This document shows, in pieces, positions 12,517-24,773 of a stretch of DNA of 64,000 nt. Position numbers and translations under genes: made by a program. The stretch's first letter is position 1. Every line of letters starts with the position of its first letter. The notes below the pieces were generated by a model that was not told the DNA's origin, did not search any database, and saw only the letters and a list, made by a program, of their open reading frames with translations. The stretch is from positions 90,910,584 through 90,974,583 of the forward strand of contig CM053271.1 in the NCBI GenBank assembly GCA_028583415.1, in the 5' to 3' direction. The stretch comes from Protea cynaroides. Taxonomy: Eukaryota; Streptophyta; Magnoliopsida; Proteales; Proteaceae.

Positions 12517-13039
12517 TAAAGGTGTCAATTCTGAACCAAAACCGATAAACGAAACTAAAATTATCCGATAAAAAAACAAATCAAATTGAACCTAGGTAAT
12601 CATTTCGGTTTTAGTTTTAAGGTCTAACAATCGGTTCAGTTTCAAACCAATAAACGGAATAAACCGTTATATCTATTGAATGTTATAACATCTCTTATTT
12701 TCTTCTTCTCTTGTGGTTTCTCATCTCTCATGCCGCTTTATTCTATAAAATTAATAGACTTCCACTCTTTCAACTAGAATTTGTAGATTTCCTAGCATTA
12801 ATGCCTGATGCCTCTGTGTATGTGTGTGCAGGTGAATGTGTGGAGGGAATGTTGTGTTGTGTAACACCAACGGGAAAAGGTAATAGAGGAGAAACCAATT
12901 AAGATCCGAATAAACCAAACTGATTACTATTCGATTTTGATTTGAAAAATGAAAACCAATTAATAATCAGTCCGATTTTGATTTACTAGTTCAGTTTAGT
13001 AATGAACATAAACAAAAATTGAACCAATTGATACCCCTC
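12517..13039. mobile_element. MITE, hAT-like, about 520 bp
   Basis: The left end AAAGGTGTCAATTCTGAACC and the right end GGTTCAATTTTTG-type sequence (as TTGAACCAATTGATACCCCT on the plus strand) are imperfect inverted repeats. The interior is rich in gaaccgataaac/tcggttttag-like words. This is the usual look of plant hAT MITEs, whose ends often read GGGTGTCAATT. Candidate 8-bp flanks (cctctatc / catatgtc) match at only five of eight positions, so the target duplication is weak. Confidence 0.5.
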
Positions 13040-14270
13040 ATATGTCTTGACAATTGGCTCAAATCCTGAAGTTTCTCCCTGGCCTCATCTTGTTTTGCTT
13101 AGATGGAATGGTTCCTGTGTTCAAAACTTTGACACCAGAGTTTCATATGCCACCCAAATAATGCTACTCATGAACTCATAAAACAGGGTACTACTCATGA
13201 AATACACATGCCCCCAACGGTCTCTGTTAATTATTATTTTGATCCCAATAGTCAACGCATTAGCACCGAAATCCTATGATATTATCCCATGCTAATGTAT
13301 CCAAAGCATAGACTGACTTTGAACACTCTAATTTCTTCTAAGTAACAGTATCGGTGGCACGAGCCGGCCAGTTAAAGCCAAGTGCACATCATTAATAAAA
13401 TGAACAAAAAGACTAGTACACACTGTGAGACACATCCCAAAGTCTACCACCTCTCCATCGTCAAAAGGATAGACATGACCATTACAACAGCAACCGTTGG
13501 ATGAAGGTGAATCCACATGTCGCGTGGAAGTGCCTCACCAGAAGATCTCCAGCCCTGCTCTCGAGATGAGCTAAATCCACCTAAATAGGTAGCTGTTTAT
13601 AACTTACCCTTGCCTAATTAGTTATTATCTCCAAAATCCCCTATTGCAAATTACCAAATCGTGACCCGGATTCTCTAAGAGTCTTGCCCAGCAAGTTAGA
13701 GCCATATTGAGAATTGGTGCCCTTCTTATTAAAGACAAAGATTAAACTATAAAATATATCTTTCAATCTATTGATTATAATATTCATATAAAACTATGGA
13801 TTATTTGAAGGTTTAAATAAATAATTACATAACTTCATTTTCAATATCAAACTTTGTTTTTTATATTCTAATTTTGTTCCGATTGTCAAAAAAAAAAAAA
13901 AAAATTCCATAAGAAGAGTTTCATGAACAACAAAGGAAAGTGACTCATTTAAAAACAAAAAATAAAAAAAAAGAAGAAAAAGAACCAAACCTATAAGGAA
14001 GTTCTAGAGCAAAAGAATTTATTTCACAAATTCAGAAGAGAGAAAACTGAGATATTGAGATCCTAAATGGGCAGGTGCAATTAAGGCCATTGACAGCTGA
14101 CGTATCCTTCCTTACTTAATAGATCTTCCTATTCACAGCAGTGATCCCTTATTGCCCAGCAAGATAACCAAATCCGAACCACTCCCCAGCTCTCCAGTAG
14201 CTACTTTTATTAAACTAGGCAATTCCGGTAAGTTTCCATCCCCAGGTTTATTTACCGAAACTTCCGTCTT
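13040..14270. other. AT-rich intergenic region
   Basis: No gene or mobile element was recognised. It contains an A-run at 13,888-13,905. The last part is the probable promoter of the RING-H2 gene. Confidence 0.5.
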
Positions 14271-14276
14271 AACTCC

Positions 14277-14283
14277 TTTTATA
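14277..14283 (+). promoter_or_regulatory. Candidate TATA box of the RING-H2 gene
   Basis: TTTTATA about 95 bp before the preferred start codon. Transcription starting some 30 bp further on would give a 5'UTR of about 65 nt. This favours the ATG at 14,377 over the upstream in-frame ATG at 14,152. Confidence 0.4.
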
Positions 14284-14376
14284 CCCTTCCCCTCGCTTTT
14301 TATGATATTCATATTCACAGAAGACCACCATTACAGTGAAGTAAATATCCTACCGTTTCAACTTCAAGTTTCAGTC

Positions 14377-14862
14377 ATGGTTTCCCCTTTTCCATCTGTG
14401 GAGTACTTGATGGTGGAAGAACAGTATGTCCGTACTGCTGAAGTGGCTTTCTCCATGTTGCAACAACATGATACCAGAAATAAGATGAAGAGATGTGAAA
14501 CTTTCTTATATGGTTGTTTCTTATTTAATGTGGAATGGTTTCGCACACATTTATGCATAACTTCAGTAAGAAAGGAGGAATTGACCAAGCTGATCGAGAA
14601 AATTTTGATACTTAGCTACGAGGTTCTTGGCTTCGAGACTACTTCCATTTTGTTTCCTGCAGTTAAAAAGATGAAAAAGATTAAAGTCTCATCCTCAGAT
14701 GAAATCTGTGTAATTTGTCAACAAAAGTTCGAGACTGAAGAGGAGGTGATGGCTCTATCTTGCTGTCATAAGTATCATGATAAATGTATTTTCGAATGGC
14801 TTTATTCGAGTGGACGTTGTCCTATTTGTCGATTTGAGTTAGCTTCACCAGATGCAGCATAG
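14377..14862 (+). CDS. RING-H2 finger protein (probable E3 ubiquitin ligase)
   Basis: An intact, intron-free 161-residue protein. The C-terminal 45 residues form a complete RING-H2 finger: C-V-I-C, then S-C-C-H-K-Y-H-D-K-C giving Cys-x-His-xx-His-xx-Cys, ten residues, and C-P-I-C. RING-H2 domains bind two zinc ions and recruit E2 ubiquitin-conjugating enzymes, so the likely role is substrate ubiquitination. The N-terminal 110 residues have no recognised domain and no clear transmembrane segment. An upstream in-frame ATG at 14,152 would give 236 residues, but a TATA-like box lies between the two, so I prefer 14,377. It is flanked by intergenic and repeat DNA, with no stops or frameshifts. The target is unknown, and a recently duplicated or unexpressed family member cannot be excluded. 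Confidence 0.82.
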   Translation: MVSPFPSVEYLMVEEQYVRTAEVAFSMLQQHDTRNKMKRCETFLYGCFLFNVEWFRTHLCITSVRKEELTKLIEKILILSYEVLGFETTSILFPAVKKMKKIKVSSSDEICVICQQKFETEEEVMALSCCHKYHDKCIFEWLYSSGRCPICRFELASPDAA

Positions 14863-16575
14863 ATATTAGATACTATAAAACTAACTGTTAATGGCCATGC
14901 CAAAGTTGGTTAAGTCTAGCAATTTTTTTTCTACTAAGTTTTTATTTTCATTAACTGTTGCTAATGAAAACTAGATCCTAAGAGATCCCCTCTGGCAGGC
15001 CTGTAAGCATTTCTTATTCTCTTAATTCTTAATTTTAGAAGTTATTATTTTTTTTTTAACTTGAAACGAAGTTTCAGAAATATTATGTCTTTTAGTGAAC
15101 TTGAAATATAGTTTCAGTTGTTTCAATTTAATCTTGAGTCAATTTAATCTTGGGTACCTATAGTTACTACTCTCAACTTTTTTGGTGATAGATTAATATG
15201 TGATTTCTTAGCCCACCAAACAACAAATATTAAATGAAATGGTGGCTGGAGTCATCTTTAACAAGCCACTCCCGAAAATACAAGTGGAATCAAAAGATCC
15301 CCCCACCTGGTTGAAGCCCAAGTCGATGGTGTAACCTCGATAGATGTATAAGCAGCAATACGTCCTAAGCCTTTGCATGCATATCATTTATTTGTTCCAC
15401 TCTTACCTTGCAATAACCACTGCTACACCATCCCCTGATGCCTATGAAAGTAATTGTGAGAAGAAATTAATGGAATTTTTATTCGTTCTAGACATCACTA
15501 TTTAGTTTCAATGGAAATAATAGAGATTCAAATTTGACTGAAAAGAGTCCTAAAAGAGACTACTAATTTCAGTTTCAACAGGAAGGAGGTAAGTATTGGT
15601 AACAATTTTAATTGATGTTCTAAAATAGTTTTCTGATATGATTTTGATATTGAGAATGTATATTTATTTCCTAGAATGTGTTGTTCTCTTTGTGAATTTA
15701 ATTTATTATACTCTGATTTGGTATATTTGGGACTAACAACAGGATTGTATCCAATTGGAGTCTGGGATGAATTGTCTCCCCTTTTACCCTATCATTTGAT
15801 TTAGTAATCAGCAACTTTCATATTTATTAATGATGAATCTGTTACCAATCTATTTCTGTCTTTGTATAATATTTTTTTTTCCTCTAAAATCCACAACATG
15901 ACTCATGAGAAAATCGGCTATCTATTTTTCTTATCTAATTTGCTATCATCAATGATAAAAATGAATAATGTGAACACAGGATCAATCATTTTTTAATCTT
16001 TGGCCTACTACCAAATGAAATTAACAGAAATGGGTAACCTATATGCTTATGAAATGATTCCTCACAAAGCCATGTATAAACTTAGTTCATGAACACTTTG
16101 TAGTTTTGAATTTTGGTAAAAGCTAATCTCGAAGAAGCATCAAACCACATTCCAATTTTACCACTATCTTTATTAGCACCGGCAGAATAAGACAAGGGCA
16201 TTTAAGTCCAATAAAATTTGAGTTACAACAAAACTAAGAGCCTCACCCTTTATTCATTATCTTGTCAAAAAGAGTTTTTTTTTTTGCTATAGTATATATC
16301 TATTCTAACTTCCTTAGTAGGATTTGTGCCACTAATTTCCTCATCTTAAAAATGAAAATGATAGAAGACACTAATCAATGAAGAACCAATACAAAACTGT
16401 CCAATAGAAATTGTCAATTTGAATAGCCCTTGCAGCTGCAATCAGCAAACCACATCCACCAACAATTGTGTATCCTGAAAGAAACATGCATTAATAGGCA
16501 AGCAGTATGGAACATATAAGCAGCATAACCATTTAACAAGTTAATTACCTTTATAGTTATATGGATAGTTGCTTG
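14863..16575. other. AT-rich intergenic region downstream of the RING-H2 gene
   Basis: It should contain the 3'UTR of the RING gene. No other gene, RNA gene or clear transposon end was found. Confidence 0.5.
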
Positions 16576-17770
16576 TTGTCGAATCTGCAAGTGTACGGGT
16601 CGTGCAAATGATATAGTGATAAGTTGAGTATCGTTTCCACAGGGATAGTGTTTAATTATCAAACCTAATTAATTTTCTCTATTATTTAGACAATTGAATT
16701 ATCAAGATTAATAATTAATAAGCAGATTATGAAACCAAAGATTAGTGACACAAGTTCTAGGATTCGGACTTCCTCAATTAAATTATGCTTAACCAAACCA
16801 AACTTATTAAACAAATTTATGTTGATGCAACGATAAATTCCCTAAGATATTTTGTTTTCTCTTTCAAGAATAACAAATTATGCCAGTATTAATCTTTTAT
16901 CTACTTTCGTGTTTGGAGGATCCTATACAAACTCATTATGTTCATTAGAATTATTACAAAGATCACAATGACAAGTTCTTATTTCTAAGAAAACACTCTA
17001 CCAAGATTGATATTAGACAAGACTGATATTTTATGAACTAATATCAATCTTCCACTTTTGCTCCATCAATTGATACCTTGAGACATGCAATTAGTGATCA
17101 ATTAATTACATATAATTTTTCAAAAATACCAGATTGCATAAAACATGATCATTCAAAAGTTAAGGGTTTAATCAACACAATTCTAATGGATCCATCCTAA
17201 TCCTAGAATAAGAAATCTAGTAATTCATCATTGACAATTCTAAAACATAAACAAAGGGATCATAGAGAAATGGGAAGAACTCTTTTTAAGAACATACGAA
17301 GCTTGAATCCAGGATTTCTCTTTAGTCTCTAGCTCCATCCTTCATGAAGTCTCCACCTCCAATGTGCCTTGCAGCCCTTTCTATGCTCCTCTTGTTCTCT
17401 ACATTTTTCTTCTCTTCTTCTTCTTAATTTATAAGCTTCCAGTCCCTTAAAATCAACCTTTTACAATCTTGCAACTTACCCAATATGTTGGAGAATACTG
17501 ATTTTAAGGTAGATTTTTGTCAATTATCTTCCAGACCAATTAGGAATCTAACACCAAGCTTTGAGATGTCTTGACACCTCTAATTCAGTCCTTATCCTAT
17601 TCAAAAACCTACCAAATAATAAAAAAAACCAAGAATTAAATAAATAAATAAAATACTCAAAATATTAAATTAAATTAAATTAAATATCCTAGAAAACTTG
17701 TAAAATTAAGCTAAATATGATCAAGAATGTACTAATTAATTCACATATCAATAGTAGAAAGGGAAAAATA
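16576..17770. repeat. Dispersed plant repeat, class uncertain
   Basis: It begins with TGTCGAATCTGCAAGTGTAC, then gggtcgtgcaaatgata and GAGTATCGTTTCCACAGGGA. From general familiarity these blocks recur in many plant genomes, usually with an AT-rich body like this one and a ctctagctccatccttcatg-type stretch. No coding domain is visible. The right edge is approximate. I cannot assign a transposon superfamily. Confidence 0.45.
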
Positions 17771-18189
17771 AATACACAACACACTATGATTACAATCATA
17801 AGCCATAGACACCCATGGCTTACAGAATCATCCATTGGCAACCATTACTGAAATGTTGCTAAACCAATCTAAATAACCTACATTTGCATGGTAATGCCAA
17901 TTGAGCAAGTGTATAGAGTATTGGTTCTCAATTCATAGTCACAACAAGGAATAAGGATACCTTTTGGCTTTCAATTGAAGGGTCAGGTAGGTATGCCTCA
18001 GGCGCTCCTATTCCTCAATAGACAGATAACCGGTTAGGAGGTGGAAATAAAATGCCTCATGTTTTAAACAATATTGGTAACTAGTCTCTTAGTGGTCAGT
18101 CAATGGAGTATGTTATGCTACACTGCCCCCCATCCCCCCTTTCCCCCTACCCCCAAACCCAAAAAATAAAGAAATAAATAAAAATTCAA
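17771..18189. other. Intergenic spacer
   Basis: AT-rich sequence, with a C-rich stretch at 18,124-18,160. Nothing recognised. Its last bases form the candidate left target duplication of the adjoining MULE. Confidence 0.5.
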
Positions 18190-18776
18190 GGGTAAATTAC
18201 TCATACCACCTCTGAGTTATGTGTTTATTACACAGAGACCCTAAAGTTGACAACAATTACTCATACTACCCCTTTGACTTTTTTGGACCATTGTACCCTT
18301 ATTGCGTTTACCAATAAAAATGAGAAAAAGTCATTTTTGACCTCCACATCTCACTTTTCTCACTTCTCCTCTCTCCTGCTGTGGCCCTACTAGGAAATGG
18401 GTTATGGCCGGCTCAAATCATCGGAGTCCATAGCTTCGTTTGCCCAGTCTATCACAAGCCAACCATAGGAACCCATCAACTCAACCACTTCAAGCTGGGA
18501 AACCGCCGCCTCTATCCCCACTCTCTCTAGCGAGCATCGATGATCTTTTTTTGTCAAGGAAACTTTGATGCCATGCATTTTGAACTAGGAAACTGTAAAT
18601 TTTCATATAACAAACTTGTCCCCCTTTTATATTCTTTTTGGGGGTGTTTGTAGAGAACGATGGAGAGGAAGAGGAAGCATGAGAGAGGTGGGGTTGCAGA
18701 CGGTTGAGTGTGGGTTTTGTGATAGTAGGGATGCAAATGGGAATGGGTGTGGGCCTCGCCCTCGCCATCATGATGG

Positions 18777-18828
<52 letters not shown>

Positions 18829-19344
18829 TACCAGATGAAGATATCTTCAACTCCAATCAGCTTGTTTCAGTAGTTGAAGTTTCTCTAATGAGAGCTGAGC
18901 CAGAACTCGCCGGAGAGATGATGACATTGTCTGGAAGTCAGAATCACCTTACCAACCATTGTTATGGTATGGATACAACCCGAGATGCGCCGTCACCCTA
19001 GCCGCAGAAGGAGTTCAAATCATCATCGATCGTCGAAGACCGGTCACAGTCTCAATTGTTGTCGGTCATCACCCTCTCAAACTTTGGATTTGGGGATTTA
19101 GGGTTTAGAATAACAAAAAGAGAAAAGCAAAGGGTAAAGGTAAAGGCCTACTTTTGTCTTTTTACAATACCCATAAGGGTATGGGTATTTTGGACATTAA
19201 AAGAGTTTGACCATGATGACATCAACATTTGTGGGTCTTTGTGTAACAAGGTTTGAGATTTAGGGGGAGTATGAGTAATTGTTGTCAACGTTAGGGTCTT
19301 TGTGTAATAAACACATAACTTAGGGTGGTATGAGTAATTTACCC
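18190..19344. mobile_element. Non-autonomous Mutator-like element (MULE), 1,155 bp
   Basis: The left end GGGTAAATTACTCATACCAC and the right end GTGGTATGAGTAATTTACCC are inverted repeats that extend for about 88 bp (18,190-18,277 and 19,257-19,344) with few mismatches. Flanks are aaaattcaa on the left and aaaaatcaa on the right, a near-perfect 9-bp duplication as expected for Mutator insertions. The interior has no transposase. It contains an AG microsatellite and GC-richer stretches (18,360-18,560, 18,880-19,060) that could be captured host DNA, though I recognise no gene in them. Confidence 0.85.
18779..18824. repeat. (AG)n microsatellite, about 46 bp
   Basis: A pure AG dinucleotide run inside the MULE. 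Confidence 0.97.
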
Positions 19345-19981
19345 AAAAATCAATAATAGCAAGAAAGTCAGTGGGAGAACTACTGATAGTAATATTTGTT
19401 GATTCATAGAACAGGAAAAGAAAATTCCAGTGAACAGAATTCAAAATACACTATGTACAGTTGTATATACAATAGTGTTTGATAAATCAGAGCAATGAAA
19501 AACTAGAGTGCTTACTATGGTATCCTTAAATGACACTCCTTGCCCCCACTCCAAGAAAAAAAAAATATATAGATACCTTACAATGTGTATTTTATCCACA
19601 TACTGAGATCAAAGAGTGGAGTTAGCCTTTCATCAATTACTTGAAGAATGGGAGGCTGGGGATCCCAAGTGCAAGATCTTGATATGGCACTTTATGCATC
19701 AGTTGTACAACAATTGGTTGTAACACCCATCACCCATACTGTACCAAATAGGCAAATAGGCTTCTACTTCAATGGATCAAATTTCAATAATTTCATCACA
19801 AGTAAATTTTACATAAAGATGAATATCTCTAAACAAGCATCGACGTCCCAGTGCATGATGCTCCTACTACTGCAGAGGTCTGGGGAAGACAGGAATGTTG
19901 CCGACACCCGATTTTCCTTTACGGGGATCTCCGCTCTCATTGGGGCACCATACGCAATGAGAGGGGGTGTATCAAAAAAAA

Positions 19982-20262
<281 letters not shown>

Positions 20263-22687
20263 AAAAGAAGAAGAAAGTGGGGGGTAAGTTGGGCACAAAA
20301 TGGGATAAAAAATAAAAAAAACGATAAAACCCTAAATCAAGGAGGAGGAAAGAGAGACGAAGAAAAAAAAGGGAGAAAGGGAGAGAGGCGGTAAGGGAGA
20401 GAGTTGCAGGGGAAGAGGGGAGGTCGACACCTCATCCCTCATCCCTAAATTCCCTCCCCCAAGATCGGCAGCCCCAACCTAGCTACCCAGCCGCTGCTAC
20501 CTCTTCTTGAGCCAACCGCCGACTACACTGCAGATCTCCCATCGACACCCCACGGCCCAACCATGCTGGCCAGAGGAAGAAAGAAGAAGGACCAAAGAAG
20601 CTGAGAGTGAGGAGGGGGCAATAAAAAGGGGAATCGAGATTGAAGAAAAAAAGAAAAAATCAGGGGAGAAGGAAGAGTGAGAGAGAGAGAACTACAGGAG
20701 GCCCGTGAGCTTTCTCAAACTAGGAGTCAATCAAAGGGGCCTGGGTTCTCATTTCTCTATAGTTATGGGTGGGGGTAAAAATTTGAAAAGAAAAGAGAAG
20801 GATGATAGGAGGGCGGCTACAAGAAGAAGATTAAAGGAAGAAAAAAGTTGCAGCTAAGGGGTTCTGATTCGGTGCAAGGAAAGAAAAGAAGGGTTAGGAC
20901 CGAATGGATTGCGGCTATGGAGAGAAATGTGGCGGCCAGGGCTGCGGGAAAAGGAACCATGGCAGCAGTAAAGAGAGAAATCAGAGGGATTGAGTGTTAT
21001 CGGCTGACAAGAAGGTCGGTGGCAGTGAGAGTATAGTGAAATAAGGAAGAGACATTTGGCCAGATGGAGCAATAACAGAGAAAGAAGGAAGAATGAGAGT
21101 AGAGCCGTGAGATTTAGAGTGAGGGCAGCTATGAGGAACAGTGAGGCAGGTGAGAGTGAGAGAAAATGAGAGGAAGAACAGTGGGAGACGAGAGAAATAG
21201 AGAGAGAAGGAAGAACAGTGAGAAGAAGAGGGGAGCTTGCAAAGAGGAATCTGAAGTTGGAAAAGAAGCATAGACCTTCTATTGCAGACTCTCTTTGTGG
21301 GTTTCTTGATCACACTGATAGACTTTTCAGCGACTATTTTTTGGATTCAAGGAACTCCTTCTTTGTTTCCGATTGGATTCTACCAGCTCTTGTCGAGGTG
21401 AGTTCCATTTCCTTTCTTTGTTTTATTTTTTTATATGTTCTTCTGCCATCTTCGTAAAATGCCCTGTTGTTTCATATGTTGATTTTCTTGTGGTTGCTAA
21501 ATTTCTAAGGATCTCCTTGCCAACCTCTTGCAATCCTCTAGGATTAGTAAATCAAGTCTGATTTCATTCCCCTCTACAGACTTCTGTTTAGTTCGTGAGG
21601 ACCATATCTTTTTAGTGTTGGCCAGAAAGGTTATGTGATTTTGTATGAAAAGGGGATAATCTTTCCGCATAGGAAATCTCTTTGGTTTGCTATTTTACTA
21701 GTTCAGTCAAGACTGTATTTATTTCAGTTGTACTCAGCCAAGAAGTTGTTTAGTTAAATTCTTATGTTTTATGTTTAGTCTTCTTTCGTTACTAGTTTTG
21801 ATGTTTAGTTTTACTAATTAGTTGCTGTTTTAAGTTTTACTTTTCTGTTATTCTTTTAGTTTTATTAGTTTATGTTCTAGTCCTTGTTGCTGGGTTCCTT
21901 AGGATTTTGTTCAACTAATTATGTCTTGACTCTTTTAGTGTCTTCATTGGATCTGTTATGGATCCCTTGTTCTCATTGTTAGTCTCAGTAGAATTTGGTT
22001 CTTGTATGGAGTTTTTTTTTACTGTAGCTCATTGTCCTTGGCTGTAGTATTTTCACTAACCCATGATGTTCTGGTTAGTTCACTTGTTATGTGTTTAGGA
22101 TTGATCCATACATTATGTTTGCTATGTGCATAAGCTCAGGATGGGATTAATGTTTGAGGTATGTATGAGCATCCCTTGTTAGGAATCATGTACTGTTTGC
22201 TTGATACTTCATGTTACTAACTCAGTAGACATTCAACTTGCTTAAATGAACATGTTTGAGCAGATGTTTAAACTGATTTGAATGTGTGAGTGATTGATCC
22301 TATGCATGAATCCCTCCCAAAGTGATGCATCCTCATTTTGAACATCTAATCTGTAATGAATGCATTTTAAGATACGCACTTCCCGTGATGTGATTGGCTA
22401 GGGGACTCCAAAGAGTCCAACCCCTAGTGGGCTCATTTAGAATGAGCCCACCCAACCCTAGGATTGGATCCAAGTGTGTGGTAAATCATTGTATCAAAAA
22501 TATATATTAATAAAAAATGTGTGATTGGGTAGATGCATGCATAGGATTGGTGGCCTGATGGACGGTCCATCCGGGTATCCCGAATGTGGGATGTGAGTGA
22601 GATTTAGAGTACCCCCGTGTGTGGGGAGCTGAGGAATTTTGGCCTTTCCTGAGTGTTGCCACGTATGTCCATGACTCGTCAATCCAT

Positions 22688-22747
22688 GGGAACTACGTTT
22701 GACCTGATTCTTGAGGGACAGAGGTTTCGAGGGATACGTAGGCTGCG
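22688..22747 (+). repeat. Ogre-LTR motif with CTACG / ACGTAGG arms (copy 1)
   Basis: It starts GGAACTACGTTTGACCTGAT and ends GGGATACGTAGGCTGCGGGG, so CTACGT and ACGTAG face each other across about 40 bp. A second copy lies at 23,311-23,362. The same arrangement is amplified five times in the minus-strand Ogre-like LTR at 6690-7790. Confidence 0.75.
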
Positions 22748-22769
22748 GGGGAGTTTGGTCACTCCACGC

Positions 22770-23290
22770 TCGATCAAATTGAGGTAAGTTCCATGTATTA
22801 TGGGATTACCTCAGCGAAAGGATTTCCCTGTGGAAGGGACTACCTCTACACCGAGATGTGTTCCACCATTGTAGGAACATCTCATCCTTCGGATGTGTTC
22901 CAATATTTTGGGAGCATCATTTCACACACACACTCAAATTGAGGTAAGTTCCATGTACTATGGGATTACCTCAGCGAAGGGATTTCCCTATGGAAGGGAA
23001 TACCTCTATACCGAGATGTGTTCCACCATTGTGGGAGCATCTCATCCTTCGGATGTGTTTCAATATTTTCGGAGTATCATTTTCACACACACACACTCAA
23101 ATTGAGGTAAGTTTCATGTATTATGGGATTACCTCATTGAGGGGACTTCCTTGTGATAAAGGAGTACCTCAACATTGAGATGGGTCCCACTGTTGTGGAG
23201 ACATCTCTCACCATTGGATGTGTTCCAAGATTATGGGAGCATCCATCGCTTGGGATGCATTTTAATATTTTGGGAGCGTCCTTCTTATTG
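22770..23290 (+). repeat. About 160-bp tandem repeat in LTR, three copies
   Basis: Copies begin near 22,776, 22,937 and 23,098 with TCAAATTGAGGTAAGTT(C)CATG. They share GGGATTACCTCA, a ccgagatgtgttccaccatt-type stretch and catccttcggatgtgttcca. The first two are nearly identical and the third has diverged. Each holds a GAGGTAAGT sequence that is a good splice-donor match. Confidence 0.85.
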
Positions 23291-23951
23291 TATACACCTG
23301 GTATGTATACACCTGCCCGAACTACGTTTAACGTGATTCCCGCTACACAGGGATACGTAGGCGGTCTGAGATTTTCTCAAACCTCGATCATATGTTGTAT
23401 ATCATTTTTTCCTTTCTTTAGATGCATGATTAGGCCAGTCATTAAATTCTTTAATTCATTTTGTGATTATTTTCTTATTTAATTTATTTAATTTCAGCTT
23501 ATGCCATGCATAGTTAGTAAAGAATTAGAGATCAATTTAGGATTCTCCCTTCTACCTTGTATTGTATTTAGATAGCCCCAAGTGTTCATAAATTATAGGA
23601 AATGATAGGATTTAGGGAGACCGGTTGAACCGGGCAAGTTGGGTGCCTAACACCTTCCCAACTCGTAATTTGGCACTTACCTGTCTTTGGTGAGACAAGA
23701 TAGCCATTCCATTTGCACGAGTCATTAGTGTCCCCCCACTAAGGGACATCATTTATAGGTCCTAGACCTTATCTAGGTGGTGACTCCAGTTTTCTTACCC
23801 TCCACCGGCATGAGTGGATGGGATCTGAAGGTGAGAACTTTTCAAATCTCAGTTTGAGTGTAATGAGGGTAGACAACTTTAACTATATGAAAATTCAATT
23901 TTAAAAATGAGGATAAATTCAATTTTCAAATAATTTCCCTGGTCCTTACAA

Positions 23952-23969
23952 TGGCGACTCCACTGGTGA
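23952..23969 (+). other. Primer-binding site, Arg-tRNA type (Ogre/Tat)
   Basis: TGGCGACTCCACTGGTGA, one base after the LTR end. It matches the Ogre/Tat primer-site pattern except near its 3' end (TGGTGA, where the minus-strand copy has TGGGGA). Confidence 0.82.
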
Positions 23970-24773
23970 TTCATGTCAGACTCCAGATTGTAAATCCTTA
24001 TCCCTTTCTCTTTATGCATAAACTTATATTTTGGGGCTTTAGGTTGTAGTTAGGTGTAGAAGTAGCAAACAGTGGTCTTCACCCTTGATTGTTTAGGTGC
24101 ATTGTATATATTGCTGACTATTTTATGGTATAGTGATATCATGGTTCTCAAGATATTGGTTACTATTGTTACAAACCTCATGGTTAGCTGAAATGGGCTC
24201 CAGTGCATATTGGATGACCCACCAGGCGAAGCCACAACCTTGGCCTATACCCGCAGCTATGTGGGTATGTAAAGGGATGTAGGTGTCTTTGACTCATCGT
24301 GCATACGGTGATAGGCATTCTTATCCTTGTCAAGGTAGCCTTGTCGTGTCCCATTATTACATTACTAACACTTGTATGCGTGATTCATCCTTGAACACCT
24401 AAGTGTTGCCTTTACCCAGTTTTACCTCGCTCAATGCGGGTGGTCATTGGTTAAGCAATCACTCATTTGTTCAAGATTGAATTGAAATTCTTTGATATCC
24501 TGTGTGCGTCCTTTTAGATGGTAAATCCCTCTCAAATCCAATGATTCCAATGTGTTCATTTGGCTGGAGTTTTGACCGAAAGTATAGTCGATTTCACAGA
24601 TACCCTCTTGCTGAAAACCAACCAAAGAATTAATCTAAATCACTAGAATTGGAAAGGATTAACCTAATGGAGTTCTTACATAGGAACTAACTTTGTCTGG
24701 TTAAGTCAGCTTTGATGCATGCGTGTTCATTATTCTTGGTTCTCCCTATCTATTAGAGTCTGACCTTTGTTCC
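23970..24773 (+). mobile_element. Internal stub of the plus-strand Ogre-like element
   Basis: About 800 bp after the primer site without coding domains. It is cut off by the family A Tekay element that begins at 24,774. The remainder of the Ogre-like element is not seen in the window. Confidence 0.5.

Noticed and set aside
14152..14376. N-terminal extension of the RING-H2 protein to 236 residues
   Set aside because: A TATA-like box at 14,277 lies within it and the added residues look unlike coding sequence; still possible.
22776..23290. CRISPR-like array (three repeats with spacing)
   Set aside because: The units are contiguous 160-bp tandem repeats inside a plant LTR, with no spacers and no cas genes.
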